Assembly: GCF_021432085.1 (NCBI RefSeq) | Contig: NZ_CP090366.1 | Span: 3,782,001 to 3,846,000, forward strand | Reading direction: 5' to 3' | Length of the DNA: 64,000 bases | Origin: Stutzerimonas kunmingensis | Lineage (GTDB): Bacteria > Pseudomonadota > Gammaproteobacteria > Pseudomonadales > Pseudomonadaceae | Position numbers and translations under genes: made by a program | In this document: positions 39,873-48,801 of the stretch, in pieces | How positions within the stretch are numbered: position 1 is the stretch's first letter | Layout of the letters: every line of letters begins with the position of its first letter | Notes under the pieces: generated by a model | What the model was told of the DNA's origin: nothing | Databases searched by the model: none | The model's input: the letters and a program-made list of their open reading frames with translations, nothing else

Positions 39873-40664
39873 TCATACCGGGGTCTTGCTCTTTGCCGTG
39901 GCAGGCACAGCGGTCGGCACTGCGGTTTCGCGGGCCGGGGCTTCGTAGGTGCGCGGGCGCTGCGGGCGCGGCATGGCCGGCTTGACGCCCTTCTGGCGGA
40001 CGATCTGGTAGCGCCGGCCCAGGTACCACACCGGGGCACTGACGATGTGCACCAGACGGGTGAAGGGGAACAGCACGAACAGGGTCACGCCGAGGAACAC
40101 GTGCAGCTTGTAGATGACGCTGACCGACTCGATGGCGACTGCAGCCTTGACCGGCTGCAAGGTGACCAGGCTCTGCGCCCAGGTGCCCAGCAGCACCATC
40201 ACCGAACCGTCCAGATGGCCGGTGGAGGCGACGATGGTCAGCAGACCCAGCACCAGCTGCGCCAGCAGCACGAAGAGGATCATCACGTCGCTGGTGTTGG
40301 AGGTGGCACGCACACGAGCGTCGGTCAGACGACGATGGATCAGCATCACCAGACCGATCAGGCAGAGGATGCCGAAGAAGCCGCCGGAAACCATCGCCAC
40401 GATCTGCTTCTGGCCGCTGGTGATGAACGAGTGGTACATCGCCTCGGGCATCAGCAGGCCGACGAAGTGACCGGCCAGGATGAAGATGATGCCGACGTGG
40501 AACAGGTTGCTCGCCAGGCGCATGCGGTTGTTCGACAGCATCTGGCTGGAACCGGCCTTCCAGCTGTACTGCGACAGGTCGAAACGCGCCCAGCTGCCGA
40601 TCAGACAGATGGCCAGGGCGATATAGGGGTAGACCCCGAACAGCAGGAAATTGAAGTTAGACAT
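39873..40664 (-). CDS. narI: Respiratory nitrate reductase gamma subunit NarI
   Basis: A 263-residue membrane cytochrome b with five helices. It starts MSNFNFLLFGVYPYIALAICLIGSWARFDLSQYSWKAGSSQ; heme-ligand His are in ASNLFHVGIIFILAGHFVGLL (helix 2) and YKLHVFLGVTLFVLFPFTRLVHIVSAP (helix 5). It oxidises quinol and passes electrons to NarH. A Pro/Lys-rich cytoplasmic tail of about 40 residues (PRPQRPRTYEAPARETA) is longer than in E. coli NarI. AGGAGGTG precedes the ATG at 40664; it overlaps narJ by 8 bp. Confidence 0.94.
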   Translation of the reverse strand: MSNFNFLLFGVYPYIALAICLIGSWARFDLSQYSWKAGSSQMLSNNRMRLASNLFHVGIIFILAGHFVGLLMPEAMYHSFITSGQKQIVAMVSGGFFGILCLIGLVMLIHRRLTDARVRATSNTSDVMILFVLLAQLVLGLLTIVASTGHLDGSVMVLLGTWAQSLVTLQPVKAAVAIESVSVIYKLHVFLGVTLFVLFPFTRLVHIVSAPVWYLGRRYQIVRQKGVKPAMPRPQRPRTYEAPARETAVPTAVPATAKSKTPV

Positions 40665-41412
40665 TGCGCACCTCCTGGGCGAGCGCGGCGGCCTGCCCGT
40701 CATGCTTGAAATCGGTCCAGTGCAACGGCACCGGGCTTTCCTCGCGAGCCTTGCCCGGGCCGCTCGGCATGGATGGGCAGCGATCCTGCTGCTCGGCCTT
40801 CAGGAAATCGACCTGTTCCTCCTCCCAGATCCTGTCCAGCGCTTCCAGCGAGTCGTCGCGTTCCTCGGCGGCGACCTGCTCCTGCAGGCCGGCCAGGGTT
40901 TCCTGCACCGGCTCGCCGGCGATCTGCAGCAGCGCACGGAAGCACGCGGCATGCGGGCTCTCGCGCTCCTGCAGACGCGCTGCCAGCAGCGCCAGCAGAT
41001 GCGACACGTCGGCCAGACCCTCGCGGGCCTCGAGGTCGTCGCGGGTGGCGAGGTATTCGAGGTACAGCGGGATGTAGTCCGGCAGCTCGCGTACACCGAT
41101 GTCGAAACCGGCCTCGGTGTACTGAGCCATCAGGTCGACCATGGCCTGGCCGCGGTCGCGGGACTCGCCATGCACGTGTTCGAACAGCAGCAGCGACAGT
41201 GAACGGCCACGGTCGAACAGGTCGGTGTAACGCTCCTGCACGTCCATCAGGTCGTCTTTGGTCAGCTCGTCGAGCAGGCGGCGCAGCGCGATGCGCTGCT
41301 CCGGGCTGATCTCGCGGGCCGCGCCGATGGCCTGGGCCAGTTCGGCATGGCCGTCGCGCAGGTGCTGGTCGGGGTAGTCCAACAGCAGGGATATCACTTT
41401 AAGGATGCGCAT
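40657..41412 (-). CDS. narJ: Nitrate reductase assembly chaperone NarJ
   Basis: A 251-residue TorD/NarJ-family chaperone needed for cofactor insertion into NarG. Motifs: ISLLLDYPDQHL at the start, YTDLFDRGRSLSLLLFEHVHGESRDRGQAMVDL (family signature), ELPDYIPLYLEYLA. The C-terminal acidic/EEE segment and Pro-rich tail are typical. GGAGGA precedes the ATG at 41412. It is translated between narH (3 bp gap) and narI (8 bp overlap). Confidence 0.93.
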   Translation of the reverse strand: MRILKVISLLLDYPDQHLRDGHAELAQAIGAAREISPEQRIALRRLLDELTKDDLMDVQERYTDLFDRGRSLSLLLFEHVHGESRDRGQAMVDLMAQYTEAGFDIGVRELPDYIPLYLEYLATRDDLEAREGLADVSHLLALLAARLQERESPHAACFRALLQIAGEPVQETLAGLQEQVAAEERDDSLEALDRIWEEEQVDFLKAEQQDRCPSMPSGPGKAREESPVPLHWTDFKHDGQAAALAQEVRNV

Positions 41413-41415
41413 GGC

Positions 41416-42954
41416 TCAGTCCTCCCACAGCTGGACGGTCTTGATGATGTCGCGGCGGTTGGCCTTCTTCGCGCCAAACATGTTGGTGTTCGAGGCGCCC
41501 GAGCAGCCGCTGCCGAAGCTGAAGCCGCAACCGGAACGCTCGGCGAAGGCGTCGCTCATGGCCTCTTCGCGGTGCGCGGTCGGGATCACGTAGCGGTCTT
41601 CGTAGTTGGCAATGGCCAGGTAGCGGTACATGTCCTCCACCTGAGCCACCGACAGACCGACGCTCTCCAGCACCTTGAGGTCCTGCACGCCATCGACCTG
41701 CTCGGCACGCTTGTAGGCACGCATGGCGAGCATGCGCTTGAGCGCCAGCTTGACCGGCTCCTCGTCGCCTGCAGTGAGCAGGTTGGCCAGGTAACGCAGC
41801 GGGATGCGCAGGCTGTCGACGTCCGGCAGTACGCCGTCCATGCTGACGTGACCGGCGCTGGCGGCGTTCTGGATCGGCGACAGCGGCGGCACGTACCACA
41901 CCATCGGCAGCGTGCGGTATTCCGGGTGCAGCGGCAGAGCCAGCTTCCAGTCGACCGCCATCTTGTACACCGGCGACTTCTGCGCGGCTTCGATCACCGA
42001 CATCGGTACGCCGTCGTTGAGCGCCTGATCGATGACCTTCGGATCGAACGGATCGAGGAAGATCTCCAGTTGCTTGGCGTACAGGTCCTGCTCGTTGACG
42101 GTGCTGGCCACTTCATGGATGCGGTCGGCGTCGTACAGCAGCACGCCGAGGTAGCGGATGCGGCCGACGCAGGTCTCGGCGCAGACGGTCGGCATGCCGG
42201 CCTCGATGCGCGGGAAGCAGAAGATGCACTTCTCGGATTTGCCGCTCTTCCAGTTGAAGTAGATCTTCTTGTACGGGCAGCCGCTGATGCACATGCGCCA
42301 GCCGCGGCACTTCTCCTGGTCGATGAGGACGATGCCGTCCTCCTCGCGCTTGTAGATCGCACCGCTCGGGCAGGAGGCGGCGCAGGTCGGGTTCAGGCAG
42401 TGCTCGCACAGGCGCGGCAGGTACATCATGAAGGTGTTTTCGTACTGCCCGTAGATGTCCGCCTGAATCTTGTCGAAGTTCTTGTCCTTGCGACGCTTGG
42501 CGAACTCGGTACCGAGAATTTCTTCCCAGTTCGGGCCCCACTCGATCTTCTCCATGCGCTGACCGGAGATCAGCGAGCGCGGACGTGCAACCGGCTGGTG
42601 ATCGGAGATCGGCGCGGTGTGCAGGTTCTGGTAGTCGAAGTCGAACGGCTCGTAGTAGTCATCGATGGTTGGCAGGTCCGGGTTGGCGAAGATGTTCGCC
42701 AGCACGCGGAACTTGCCACCGATGCGCGGGTTGATGGTGCCGTCGCCATTGCGCACCCAGCCGCCCTTCCACTTGTCCTGGTTCTCCCACTCTTTCGGGT
42801 AGCCGATGCCAGGCTTGGTTTCGACGTTGTTGAACCAGGCGTATTCCATGCCTTCGCGGCTGGTCCAGACGTTCTTGCAGGTGATCGAGCAGGTGTGGCA
42901 GCCGATGCACTTGTCCAGGTTCAGGACCATGCCAACTTGTGAACGAATCTTCAT
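41416..42954 (-). CDS. narH: Respiratory nitrate reductase beta subunit NarH
   Basis: A 512-residue iron-sulfur subunit. Cys clusters: CIGCHTCSITCKNVW (residues 18-32), CEHCLNPTCAASCPSGAIY, CRGWRMCISGCPYKKIYFNW (with the Trp of the 3Fe-4S site) and CIFCFPRIEAGMPTVCAETCVGRIRY. These hold three 4Fe-4S and one 3Fe-4S clusters that carry electrons from NarI heme to NarG. Length equals E. coli NarH (512). It lies 10 bp after narG and 3 bp before narJ in one operon. Confidence 0.95.
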   Translation of the reverse strand: MKIRSQVGMVLNLDKCIGCHTCSITCKNVWTSREGMEYAWFNNVETKPGIGYPKEWENQDKWKGGWVRNGDGTINPRIGGKFRVLANIFANPDLPTIDDYYEPFDFDYQNLHTAPISDHQPVARPRSLISGQRMEKIEWGPNWEEILGTEFAKRRKDKNFDKIQADIYGQYENTFMMYLPRLCEHCLNPTCAASCPSGAIYKREEDGIVLIDQEKCRGWRMCISGCPYKKIYFNWKSGKSEKCIFCFPRIEAGMPTVCAETCVGRIRYLGVLLYDADRIHEVASTVNEQDLYAKQLEIFLDPFDPKVIDQALNDGVPMSVIEAAQKSPVYKMAVDWKLALPLHPEYRTLPMVWYVPPLSPIQNAASAGHVSMDGVLPDVDSLRIPLRYLANLLTAGDEEPVKLALKRMLAMRAYKRAEQVDGVQDLKVLESVGLSVAQVEDMYRYLAIANYEDRYVIPTAHREEAMSDAFAERSGCGFSFGSGCSGASNTNMFGAKKANRRDIIKTVQLWED

Positions 42955-42964
42955 GGCCTATTCC

Positions 42965-45900
42965 TCAGATGTCTTGCGGCAGGGGTTGCGGCAGGTCATT
43001 GCCGTTCGGGCCGTCGAGCCAGTCGACCTTGGCCATCTTGCGTACCACGACGAACTCGTCGCGGTTGCAACCCACGGTGCCGTAGTAGTTGAAGCCGTAC
43101 GCCTGCTGGGCGTAGCCGCCGATCATGTGGGTGGGCTTGAGCACCACGCGGGTCACCGAGTTGTGGTGGCCGCCGCGGGTCTTGGTGGTCTCGCTGCCGG
43201 GCACGTTCACGATGCGTTCCTGGGCGTGGTACATCATCACCATGCCTTCCATCACGCGCTGGCTGACCACTGCACGGGCGGTCAGGGCGCCGTTGGCGTT
43301 GAAGCACTCGATCCAGTCGTTGTCCTCGATGCCGGCCTTCTTGGCGTCGACTTCGGACATCCACACGATCGGGCCGCCACGGCTCAGGGTGAGCATGATC
43401 AGGTTGTCCGAGTAGGTGCTGTGAATGCCCCACTTCTGGTGCGGGGTGATCCAGTTCAGAACGATTTCGGTATTGCCGTTGCTCTTCTTGCCCTTCACGT
43501 AATCGATGGTGCGGGTGTTGATCGGCGGCCGGTAGCTCATCAGCTGCTCGCCGAAGGCCTGCATCCAGGGGTGATCCTGGAAGAACTGCTGGCGACCGGT
43601 GATGGTGCGCCACGGGATGTACTCGTGGACGTTGGTGTAGCCGGCGTTGTACGACACATGCTCGTCTTCCAGGCCTGACCAGGTCGGGCTGGAGATGATC
43701 TTGCGCGGCTGCGCCTGGATGTCACGGAAGCGAATCGCCTCGTGCTCCTTCGGCAGCGCCAGATGGCTGTGGTCGCGGCCGGTGAATTCCGACAGCGCGG
43801 CCCAGGCCTTCACGGCAACGTGACCATTGGTTTCCGGCGCCAGGCTGAGGATGACCTCGGCCGCGTCGATGGCCGACTCGATCTGCGGACGCCCTTGGCT
43901 GACGCCCTCGTCGCGGACCTTGTAGTTCAGCTCGCCGAGGAAATCGACTTCATCCTGGGTGTTCCAGTTGATGCCCTTGCCGCCGTTGCCGAGCTTGTCG
44001 AGCAGCGGGCCGAGGGAGCTGAACTTCTTGTAGGTCGCCGGATAGTCGCGCTCGACCACGGTCATGTTCGGGCAGTTCTTGCCCGGCAGCGGATCGACGC
44101 CAGCGGTTTTCCAGTCGGTGCCGCCGAACGGCTGGGCCAGTTCGCCGGGGCTGTCGTGCAGGAGCGGCACAGTGACCAGATCCTTCTCCACGCCCAGATG
44201 ACCTTCGGCCATCTTCGAGAACGACTTGGCGATGCCCTTGTAGATTTCCCAGTCGGAACGCGCTTCCCAGGCCGGGTCGATGGCTGCCGACAACGGGTGA
44301 ATGAAGGGGTGCATGTCCGAGGTGTTCATGTCGTCCTTCTCGTACCAGGTCGCGGTCGGCAGAACGATGTCGGAGTACACGCAGGTCGAGGACATGCGGA
44401 AGTCGAGGGTGGTGACCAGGTCGAGCTTGCCGATGGCGCCGTCTTCCTGCCATTCGGCCTCGAGCGGCTTGAAGCCGTCGCGCTTGCCGAGGTCCTCGTT
44501 CATCACGCCGTTCTTGGTGCCCAGCAGGTACTTGAGCATGTACTCGTGGCCCTTGCCCGAGCTGCCCAACAGGTTGGAGCGCCAGATGAACATGTTGCGC
44601 GGGAAGTTATCCGGGTTGTCCGGCTGCTCGCAGGCAAACTTCAGCGAACCGTCCTTCAGCGACTGGGTGACGTAGTCCACCGGCGACATGCCGGCCGCTT
44701 CGGCTTCACGGCAGATCTGCAGCGGGTTGCGGTTGAGCTGCGGCGCGCTCGGCAGCCAGCCGGCGCGTTCGGCGCGGATGTTGTAGTCGAGCATGTGCTC
44801 GGGGAACTGCGACTTGTCGGCCAGCGGCGAGAGCACTTCGTGGATGCTCATCTTCTCGTGGCGCCACTGCGAGCTGTGGTTGTAGAAGAAGCTGGTGCCG
44901 TTCATCTGGCGTGGCGGACGGTGCCAGTCGAGACCGAAGGCCAGTGGCAGCCAGCCGCACTGCGGACGCAGTTTTTCCTGACCCACGTAGTGAGCCCAAC
45001 CGCCACCGGTCTGCCCTACGCAACCGCACAACATCAGCATGTTGATCAGGCCGCGGTAGTTCATGTCCATGTGGTACCAGTGGTTCATCGCCGCACCGAC
45101 GATGATCATGGAACGGCCATGGGTCTTGTCGGCGTTGTCGGCGAATTCACGGGCGATCTGGATCGCCTTCTCGCGGGACACGCCAGTGATGACTTCCTGC
45201 CAGGCCGGGGTGCCGGGCACGCTGGCGTCGTCGTAGCTGGAAGCGACGTTGGCGCCACCCAGACCACGGTCGATACCCAGGTTGGCGGCCATCAGGTCGA
45301 ATACGGTGGCGACCTTGGTGGTGCTGCCATCGGCCAGGGTGATGCTGCGGACCGGCACGCGGCGCAGCTGGATGCTCTCGCCTTCGGCGTGCTGGAAGTG
45401 CTCGTGGAGGATGCCGCCGAAGTACGGGAAGGCAACTTCGGCCGTTTCGCCGCCATCGATCTGGGTCAGGCTCAGGTCGACATCGCGGCCGTCCTTGCCT
45501 TCGCGGGCTTCGATGTTCCACTTGCCCTTCTCGCCCCAGCGGTAGCCGATCGAACCCAGCGGCGAAACCAGCTCGCCGGTGGTGCCGTCGACGGCGATGG
45601 TTTTCCACTCAGGGTTGTTTTCCTGGCCGAGGTTGTCAGCCAGATCGGAGGCGCGCAGGAAGCGGTCGGCGATGTAGCTGCCATCCTTCTCGTTCAGGCG
45701 CACCAGCACCGGCAGGTCGGTGTAGCGCTTGGCGTAGTCGCGGAAGTAGGCGCTCGGCTTCTCGAGGTGGAATTCCTTGAAGATGACGTGGGCGAAGGCC
45801 TGCGCCAGCGCGGCGTCGGTGCCCTGCTTCGGGTTGAGCCAGAGGTCGGTGAGCTTGGCGACTTCGGCGTAGTCCGGGGTGATGGCGACGGTCTTGGTGC

Positions 45901-46720
45901 CCTTGTAGCGGACCTCGGTGAAGAAGTGCGCGTCCGGCGTACGGGTCTGCGGGACGTTGGAGCCCCAGGCGATGATGTAGTTGGAGTTGTACCAGTCGGC
46001 CGATTCCGGCACGTCGGTCTGCTCGCCCCACACCTGTGGCGAGGCCGGCGGCAGGTCGCAGTACCAGTCGTAGAAGCTCAGGCACACGCCGCCAATCAGC
46101 GACAGGTAGCGGCTACCGGCCGCGTAGGAAACCATCGACATGGCCGGGATCGGCGAGAAGCCGACCACGCGGTCCGGACCGTACTGCTTGACGGTGTAGA
46201 CGTTGGCGGCGGCGATGATCTCGTTGACTTCTTCCCAGCTGGAACGGATGAAGCCGCCCATGCCGCGCTTGCTCTTGTAGGACTCGGCCTTGGCCTTGTC
46301 CTCGACGATGCTGGCCCAGGCGTCCACCGGGGTCATGTTGCGCCGCGCTTCACGCCACAGTTTCAGCAGCGGCTTGCGCACCTTGGGGTACTTCAGGCGG
46401 TTGGCGCTGTAGATGTACCAGCTGTAGCTGGCGCCACGCGGGCAGCCGCGCGGCTCGTGGTTGGGCAGGTCGTTGCGGGTACGCGGGTAGTCGGTCTGCT
46501 GGGTTTCCCAGGTGATCAGGCCGTTCTTCACGTAGATCTTCCAGGAGCACGATCCGGTGCAGTTCACCCCGTGGGTGGAACGCACGATCTTGTCGTACTG
46601 CCAGCGCGAGCGGTAGACGTTCTCCCAGTCGCGGGATTCGATGCGGGTTTCGCCATGACCATCGGCGAATTCGCCTTGCTTCCTGTTGAAGAAGCGCAGT
46701 TGATCGAGCAAGTGGCTCAT
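42965..46720 (-). CDS. narG: Respiratory nitrate reductase alpha subunit NarG
   Basis: A 1251-residue molybdenum bis-MGD catalytic subunit that reduces nitrate to nitrite on the cytoplasmic face. The N-terminal FS0 cluster is STHGVNCTGSCSWKIYVK (His-Cys-Cys), with the fourth Cys in RGCPRGASYSWY. The Mo-coordinating Asp is in WYNSNYIIAWGSNVPQTRTPDA. The C-terminal pterin-binding region includes GYAQQAYGFNYYGTVG. Length matches E. coli NarG (1247). GGAGAG precedes the ATG at 46720. A 105-bp gap with a hairpin separates it from the upstream NarK-type gene on the same strand. Confidence 0.96.
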   Translation of the reverse strand: MSHLLDQLRFFNRKQGEFADGHGETRIESRDWENVYRSRWQYDKIVRSTHGVNCTGSCSWKIYVKNGLITWETQQTDYPRTRNDLPNHEPRGCPRGASYSWYIYSANRLKYPKVRKPLLKLWREARRNMTPVDAWASIVEDKAKAESYKSKRGMGGFIRSSWEEVNEIIAAANVYTVKQYGPDRVVGFSPIPAMSMVSYAAGSRYLSLIGGVCLSFYDWYCDLPPASPQVWGEQTDVPESADWYNSNYIIAWGSNVPQTRTPDAHFFTEVRYKGTKTVAITPDYAEVAKLTDLWLNPKQGTDAALAQAFAHVIFKEFHLEKPSAYFRDYAKRYTDLPVLVRLNEKDGSYIADRFLRASDLADNLGQENNPEWKTIAVDGTTGELVSPLGSIGYRWGEKGKWNIEAREGKDGRDVDLSLTQIDGGETAEVAFPYFGGILHEHFQHAEGESIQLRRVPVRSITLADGSTTKVATVFDLMAANLGIDRGLGGANVASSYDDASVPGTPAWQEVITGVSREKAIQIAREFADNADKTHGRSMIIVGAAMNHWYHMDMNYRGLINMLMLCGCVGQTGGGWAHYVGQEKLRPQCGWLPLAFGLDWHRPPRQMNGTSFFYNHSSQWRHEKMSIHEVLSPLADKSQFPEHMLDYNIRAERAGWLPSAPQLNRNPLQICREAEAAGMSPVDYVTQSLKDGSLKFACEQPDNPDNFPRNMFIWRSNLLGSSGKGHEYMLKYLLGTKNGVMNEDLGKRDGFKPLEAEWQEDGAIGKLDLVTTLDFRMSSTCVYSDIVLPTATWYEKDDMNTSDMHPFIHPLSAAIDPAWEARSDWEIYKGIAKSFSKMAEGHLGVEKDLVTVPLLHDSPGELAQPFGGTDWKTAGVDPLPGKNCPNMTVVERDYPATYKKFSSLGPLLDKLGNGGKGINWNTQDEVDFLGELNYKVRDEGVSQGRPQIESAIDAAEVILSLAPETNGHVAVKAWAALSEFTGRDHSHLALPKEHEAIRFRDIQAQPRKIISSPTWSGLEDEHVSYNAGYTNVHEYIPWRTITGRQQFFQDHPWMQAFGEQLMSYRPPINTRTIDYVKGKKSNGNTEIVLNWITPHQKWGIHSTYSDNLIMLTLSRGGPIVWMSEVDAKKAGIEDNDWIECFNANGALTARAVVSQRVMEGMVMMYHAQERIVNVPGSETTKTRGGHHNSVTRVVLKPTHMIGGYAQQAYGFNYYGTVGCNRDEFVVVRKMAKVDWLDGPNGNDLPQPLPQDI

Positions 46721-46786
46721 TGGTTTCTCTCCTCACTCCGGTTGCGAACCACTGGCCCGACCGGTCGGCTTATCAATCTCGGCTTA

Positions 46787-46807
46787 CGCCAGCCGAGGTG
46801 GCTGGCG
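46787..46807 (-). other. Hairpin between the NarK-type gene and narG
   Basis: CGCCAGCC (46787-46794) and GGCTGGCG (46800-46807) form an 8-bp stem with a 5-base loop after the transporter stop and before narG. There is no T run, so it is more likely an RNA-processing or stability hairpin than a full terminator. Confidence 0.5.
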
Positions 46808-46825
46808 CATTCGTTCGGTGCAACG

Positions 46826-48313
46826 TCAGGACGCGAGCTTCTGGCGGGCCTCCAACTCGCGGTCGACGCTGGATACGTAGTACTCGTCGGAGAACGCCCC
46901 CTCGGGCTCCTTCAGCCAGAGCAGGCAGAGCCCGAAGCTGACGAACGCACCGGCTGCAATCACCATGAAGAACTGCGAGGGGGTCACGAAGGTGTAGAGG
47001 GTCAGGTAGCAGACGGCGCCGACGTTGCCGTAGGCCCCGGCCATGCCGGAGATCTGCCCGGTAACCCGGCGCTTGATCGAGGGGATGATCCCGAAGGTCG
47101 CACCCTCGGCACCCTGGACGAACATCGAGCAGGCCACGGTGATGGCGACGGCGACGATCAGCGGCCAGGACGCGTTCATCAGCCCCATCAGGAAGAAGCC
47201 GACGGCGATGCCGAGCATGTAGACGAGCATGACGAAGCGGCGGTTGCCGAAGCGGTCGGAGACCAGCCCGCCCATGGGCCGCGCCACCAGGTTCACGAAG
47301 GCAAACGAGGCGGCGATGATGCCCGCGGTGGTCGGGGTCAGGCCCCAGGTCAGCTCGAAGAACATCGGCAGCATCGACACCACCGCCAGCTCCGCGCCGA
47401 AGTTGGCGAAGTAGGTGGAGTTCAGCGCGGCCACAGTGTTGAAGGGATACTTGTCGTCTTCCGGCACGCCCTTCTTCAGGATCGGTATGTTGACCCGCAG
47501 GATCTGCACCACCTGGAAGATCACCACCAGCGCGATCACCGCGTAGCTGATCAGCGCGCCGGTGGAACCGAGGTAGCCCAGCTTCTCGATGCGCCAGACC
47601 AGGATGCCGAGCACACCGACCATGGGAATGGTCCAGATGATCAGCTTGATCATGTCGGCCCAGGTGCTGACCTCCAGCGCGCTGGCCTTGTGCGGCTTGC
47701 GGTGAATGGTGCCGGCCGGGCCGTCGGTGAGCGCGAACCAGTAGTAGACGCCGTAGATGGCCATGATGATCGCCGAGCTGGCGATCGCCCAACGCCAGCC
47801 TTCCGGGCCACCGAAGGCATGGATGGCGATGGCCGGCAGGCTCATGGCGGCAGCCGCGGAACCGAAGTTGCCCCAGCCGGCGTAGAAGCCCTCGGCGAAA
47901 CCGATGTCCTTGGGTTTGAACCACATGGCGGTCATATGGATGCCGACCACGAAGCTGGCACCGATGGAGCTGAGGATCAGCCGCGACACCAGCAGCTGGA
48001 CGCGGCTGTCACCAAAGGCGAAGAACAGCGCGGGCGCAGCCATCACCACCAGCAGCACCGAAAACACCCGGCGCGGGCCCCAGCGGTCGAGCGCCATGCC
48101 GACCAGGATGCGCGCCGGGATGGTCAGTGCCACGTTGGCGATGGCGAACAGCTTGAGATCCTCGGGCGTCAGCCAGTTCACGCTTTTCAGCATGCTCGAG
48201 GCCAGCGGCGCCATGCCGAACCAGACGAAGAAGCAGATATAGAAGGCGATCCAGGTCAGATGCAGGGCCCGGATCTCGGGGCGCTTCCATTCGAACAGCG
48301 TAGAAACTCTCAT
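46826..48313 (-). CDS. NarK-type nitrate/nitrite transporter (second copy, MFS)
   Basis: A 495-residue major-facilitator protein with 12 predicted helices and a longer central cytoplasmic insert (DGPAGTIHRKPHKASALEVSTWADM). It starts MRVSTLFEWKRPEIRALHLTWIAFYICFFVWFGMAPL, as NarK1-like nitrate transporters do. The nitrate signature regions are GFYAGWGNFGSAAAAMSLP (helix 5) and AGAYGNVGAVCYLTLY (helix 11). GAGGAGC precedes the ATG at 48313. NarK1-type members usually import nitrate with protons. Its order, after a NarK2-like gene and usp and before narG, differs from P. aeruginosa narK1-narK2-narG. Confidence 0.85.
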   Translation of the reverse strand: MRVSTLFEWKRPEIRALHLTWIAFYICFFVWFGMAPLASSMLKSVNWLTPEDLKLFAIANVALTIPARILVGMALDRWGPRRVFSVLLVVMAAPALFFAFGDSRVQLLVSRLILSSIGASFVVGIHMTAMWFKPKDIGFAEGFYAGWGNFGSAAAAMSLPAIAIHAFGGPEGWRWAIASSAIIMAIYGVYYWFALTDGPAGTIHRKPHKASALEVSTWADMIKLIIWTIPMVGVLGILVWRIEKLGYLGSTGALISYAVIALVVIFQVVQILRVNIPILKKGVPEDDKYPFNTVAALNSTYFANFGAELAVVSMLPMFFELTWGLTPTTAGIIAASFAFVNLVARPMGGLVSDRFGNRRFVMLVYMLGIAVGFFLMGLMNASWPLIVAVAITVACSMFVQGAEGATFGIIPSIKRRVTGQISGMAGAYGNVGAVCYLTLYTFVTPSQFFMVIAAGAFVSFGLCLLWLKEPEGAFSDEYYVSSVDRELEARQKLAS

Positions 48314-48327
48314 GTTGAGCTCCTCAC

Positions 48328-48786
48328 TCAGGGGCAGGCTTGAATCAGGACCGGGCAAGGCGCCCGGCGGGCCAGGAAGGCGCTGACGCTGCCGAAGGTC
48401 ATGTAGTCGAGCTCGTCGACCAGCAGATTCAGCGAGCGGGAGATGAAGCCGCCGTCCGGTTCGTTGGAATGCCGCGCGATGACCAGCAGGTCCGGCTTCT
48501 TGTGCTCGGCAGCCTTGAGGATCATCTTGCGGGCGTCGCCTTCGGCGAGGATCACGTCGACGTCCAGGCCGAAGGCGCTGACCTTGGCCGCCGCCTCCTG
48601 CAGGAAGGCCTGGAATTCGCGACGCTCACGCTCGTACAGCTCGACCGCTGAATCGCTGGTGTCACGGGTCTCTTCCACCACGCCGATCAGCATGATCAGC
48701 GGCTTCAGCGGACCGAACATCTCGAGGGTGGCGTCCAGCGCTTTGCGGGCGTTACGCGAGTTGTCGTAGGCAATCATGATGTTCAT
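48328..48786 (-). CDS. Universal stress protein (UspA family)
   Basis: A 152-residue single-domain Usp. It starts MNIMIAYDNSRNARKALDATLEM, has LLVIARHSNEPDGGFISRSLNLLVDELDYMTFGSVSAFLARRAPCPVLI, where the usual GxxG-9x-GS nucleotide-binding loop is only partly recognisable (FGS present). It lies between the two NarK-type genes, 15 bp from each, so it is co-transcribed with nitrate respiration genes. Anaerobic Usp proteins in P. aeruginosa are under ANR control and help survival in energy stress, which fits the FNR-type promoter upstream of this operon. Confidence 0.88.
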   Translation of the reverse strand: MNIMIAYDNSRNARKALDATLEMFGPLKPLIMLIGVVEETRDTSDSAVELYERERREFQAFLQEAAAKVSAFGLDVDVILAEGDARKMILKAAEHKKPDLLVIARHSNEPDGGFISRSLNLLVDELDYMTFGSVSAFLARRAPCPVLIQACP

Positions 48787-48801
48787 GGCAGCTCTCCGGA
48801 C

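Noticed and set aside
38754-40709. A 651-codon open frame opposite ppiC and narI
   Set aside because: Shadow frame; the minus-strand genes have full family motifs and ribosome sites.
43742-48343. A 1533-codon open frame on the plus strand opposite narG and narK
   Set aside because: It is antisense to well-supported nar genes, has the His/Arg/Gln-rich composition of a shadow frame in high-G+C DNA, and shows no recognisable domain.
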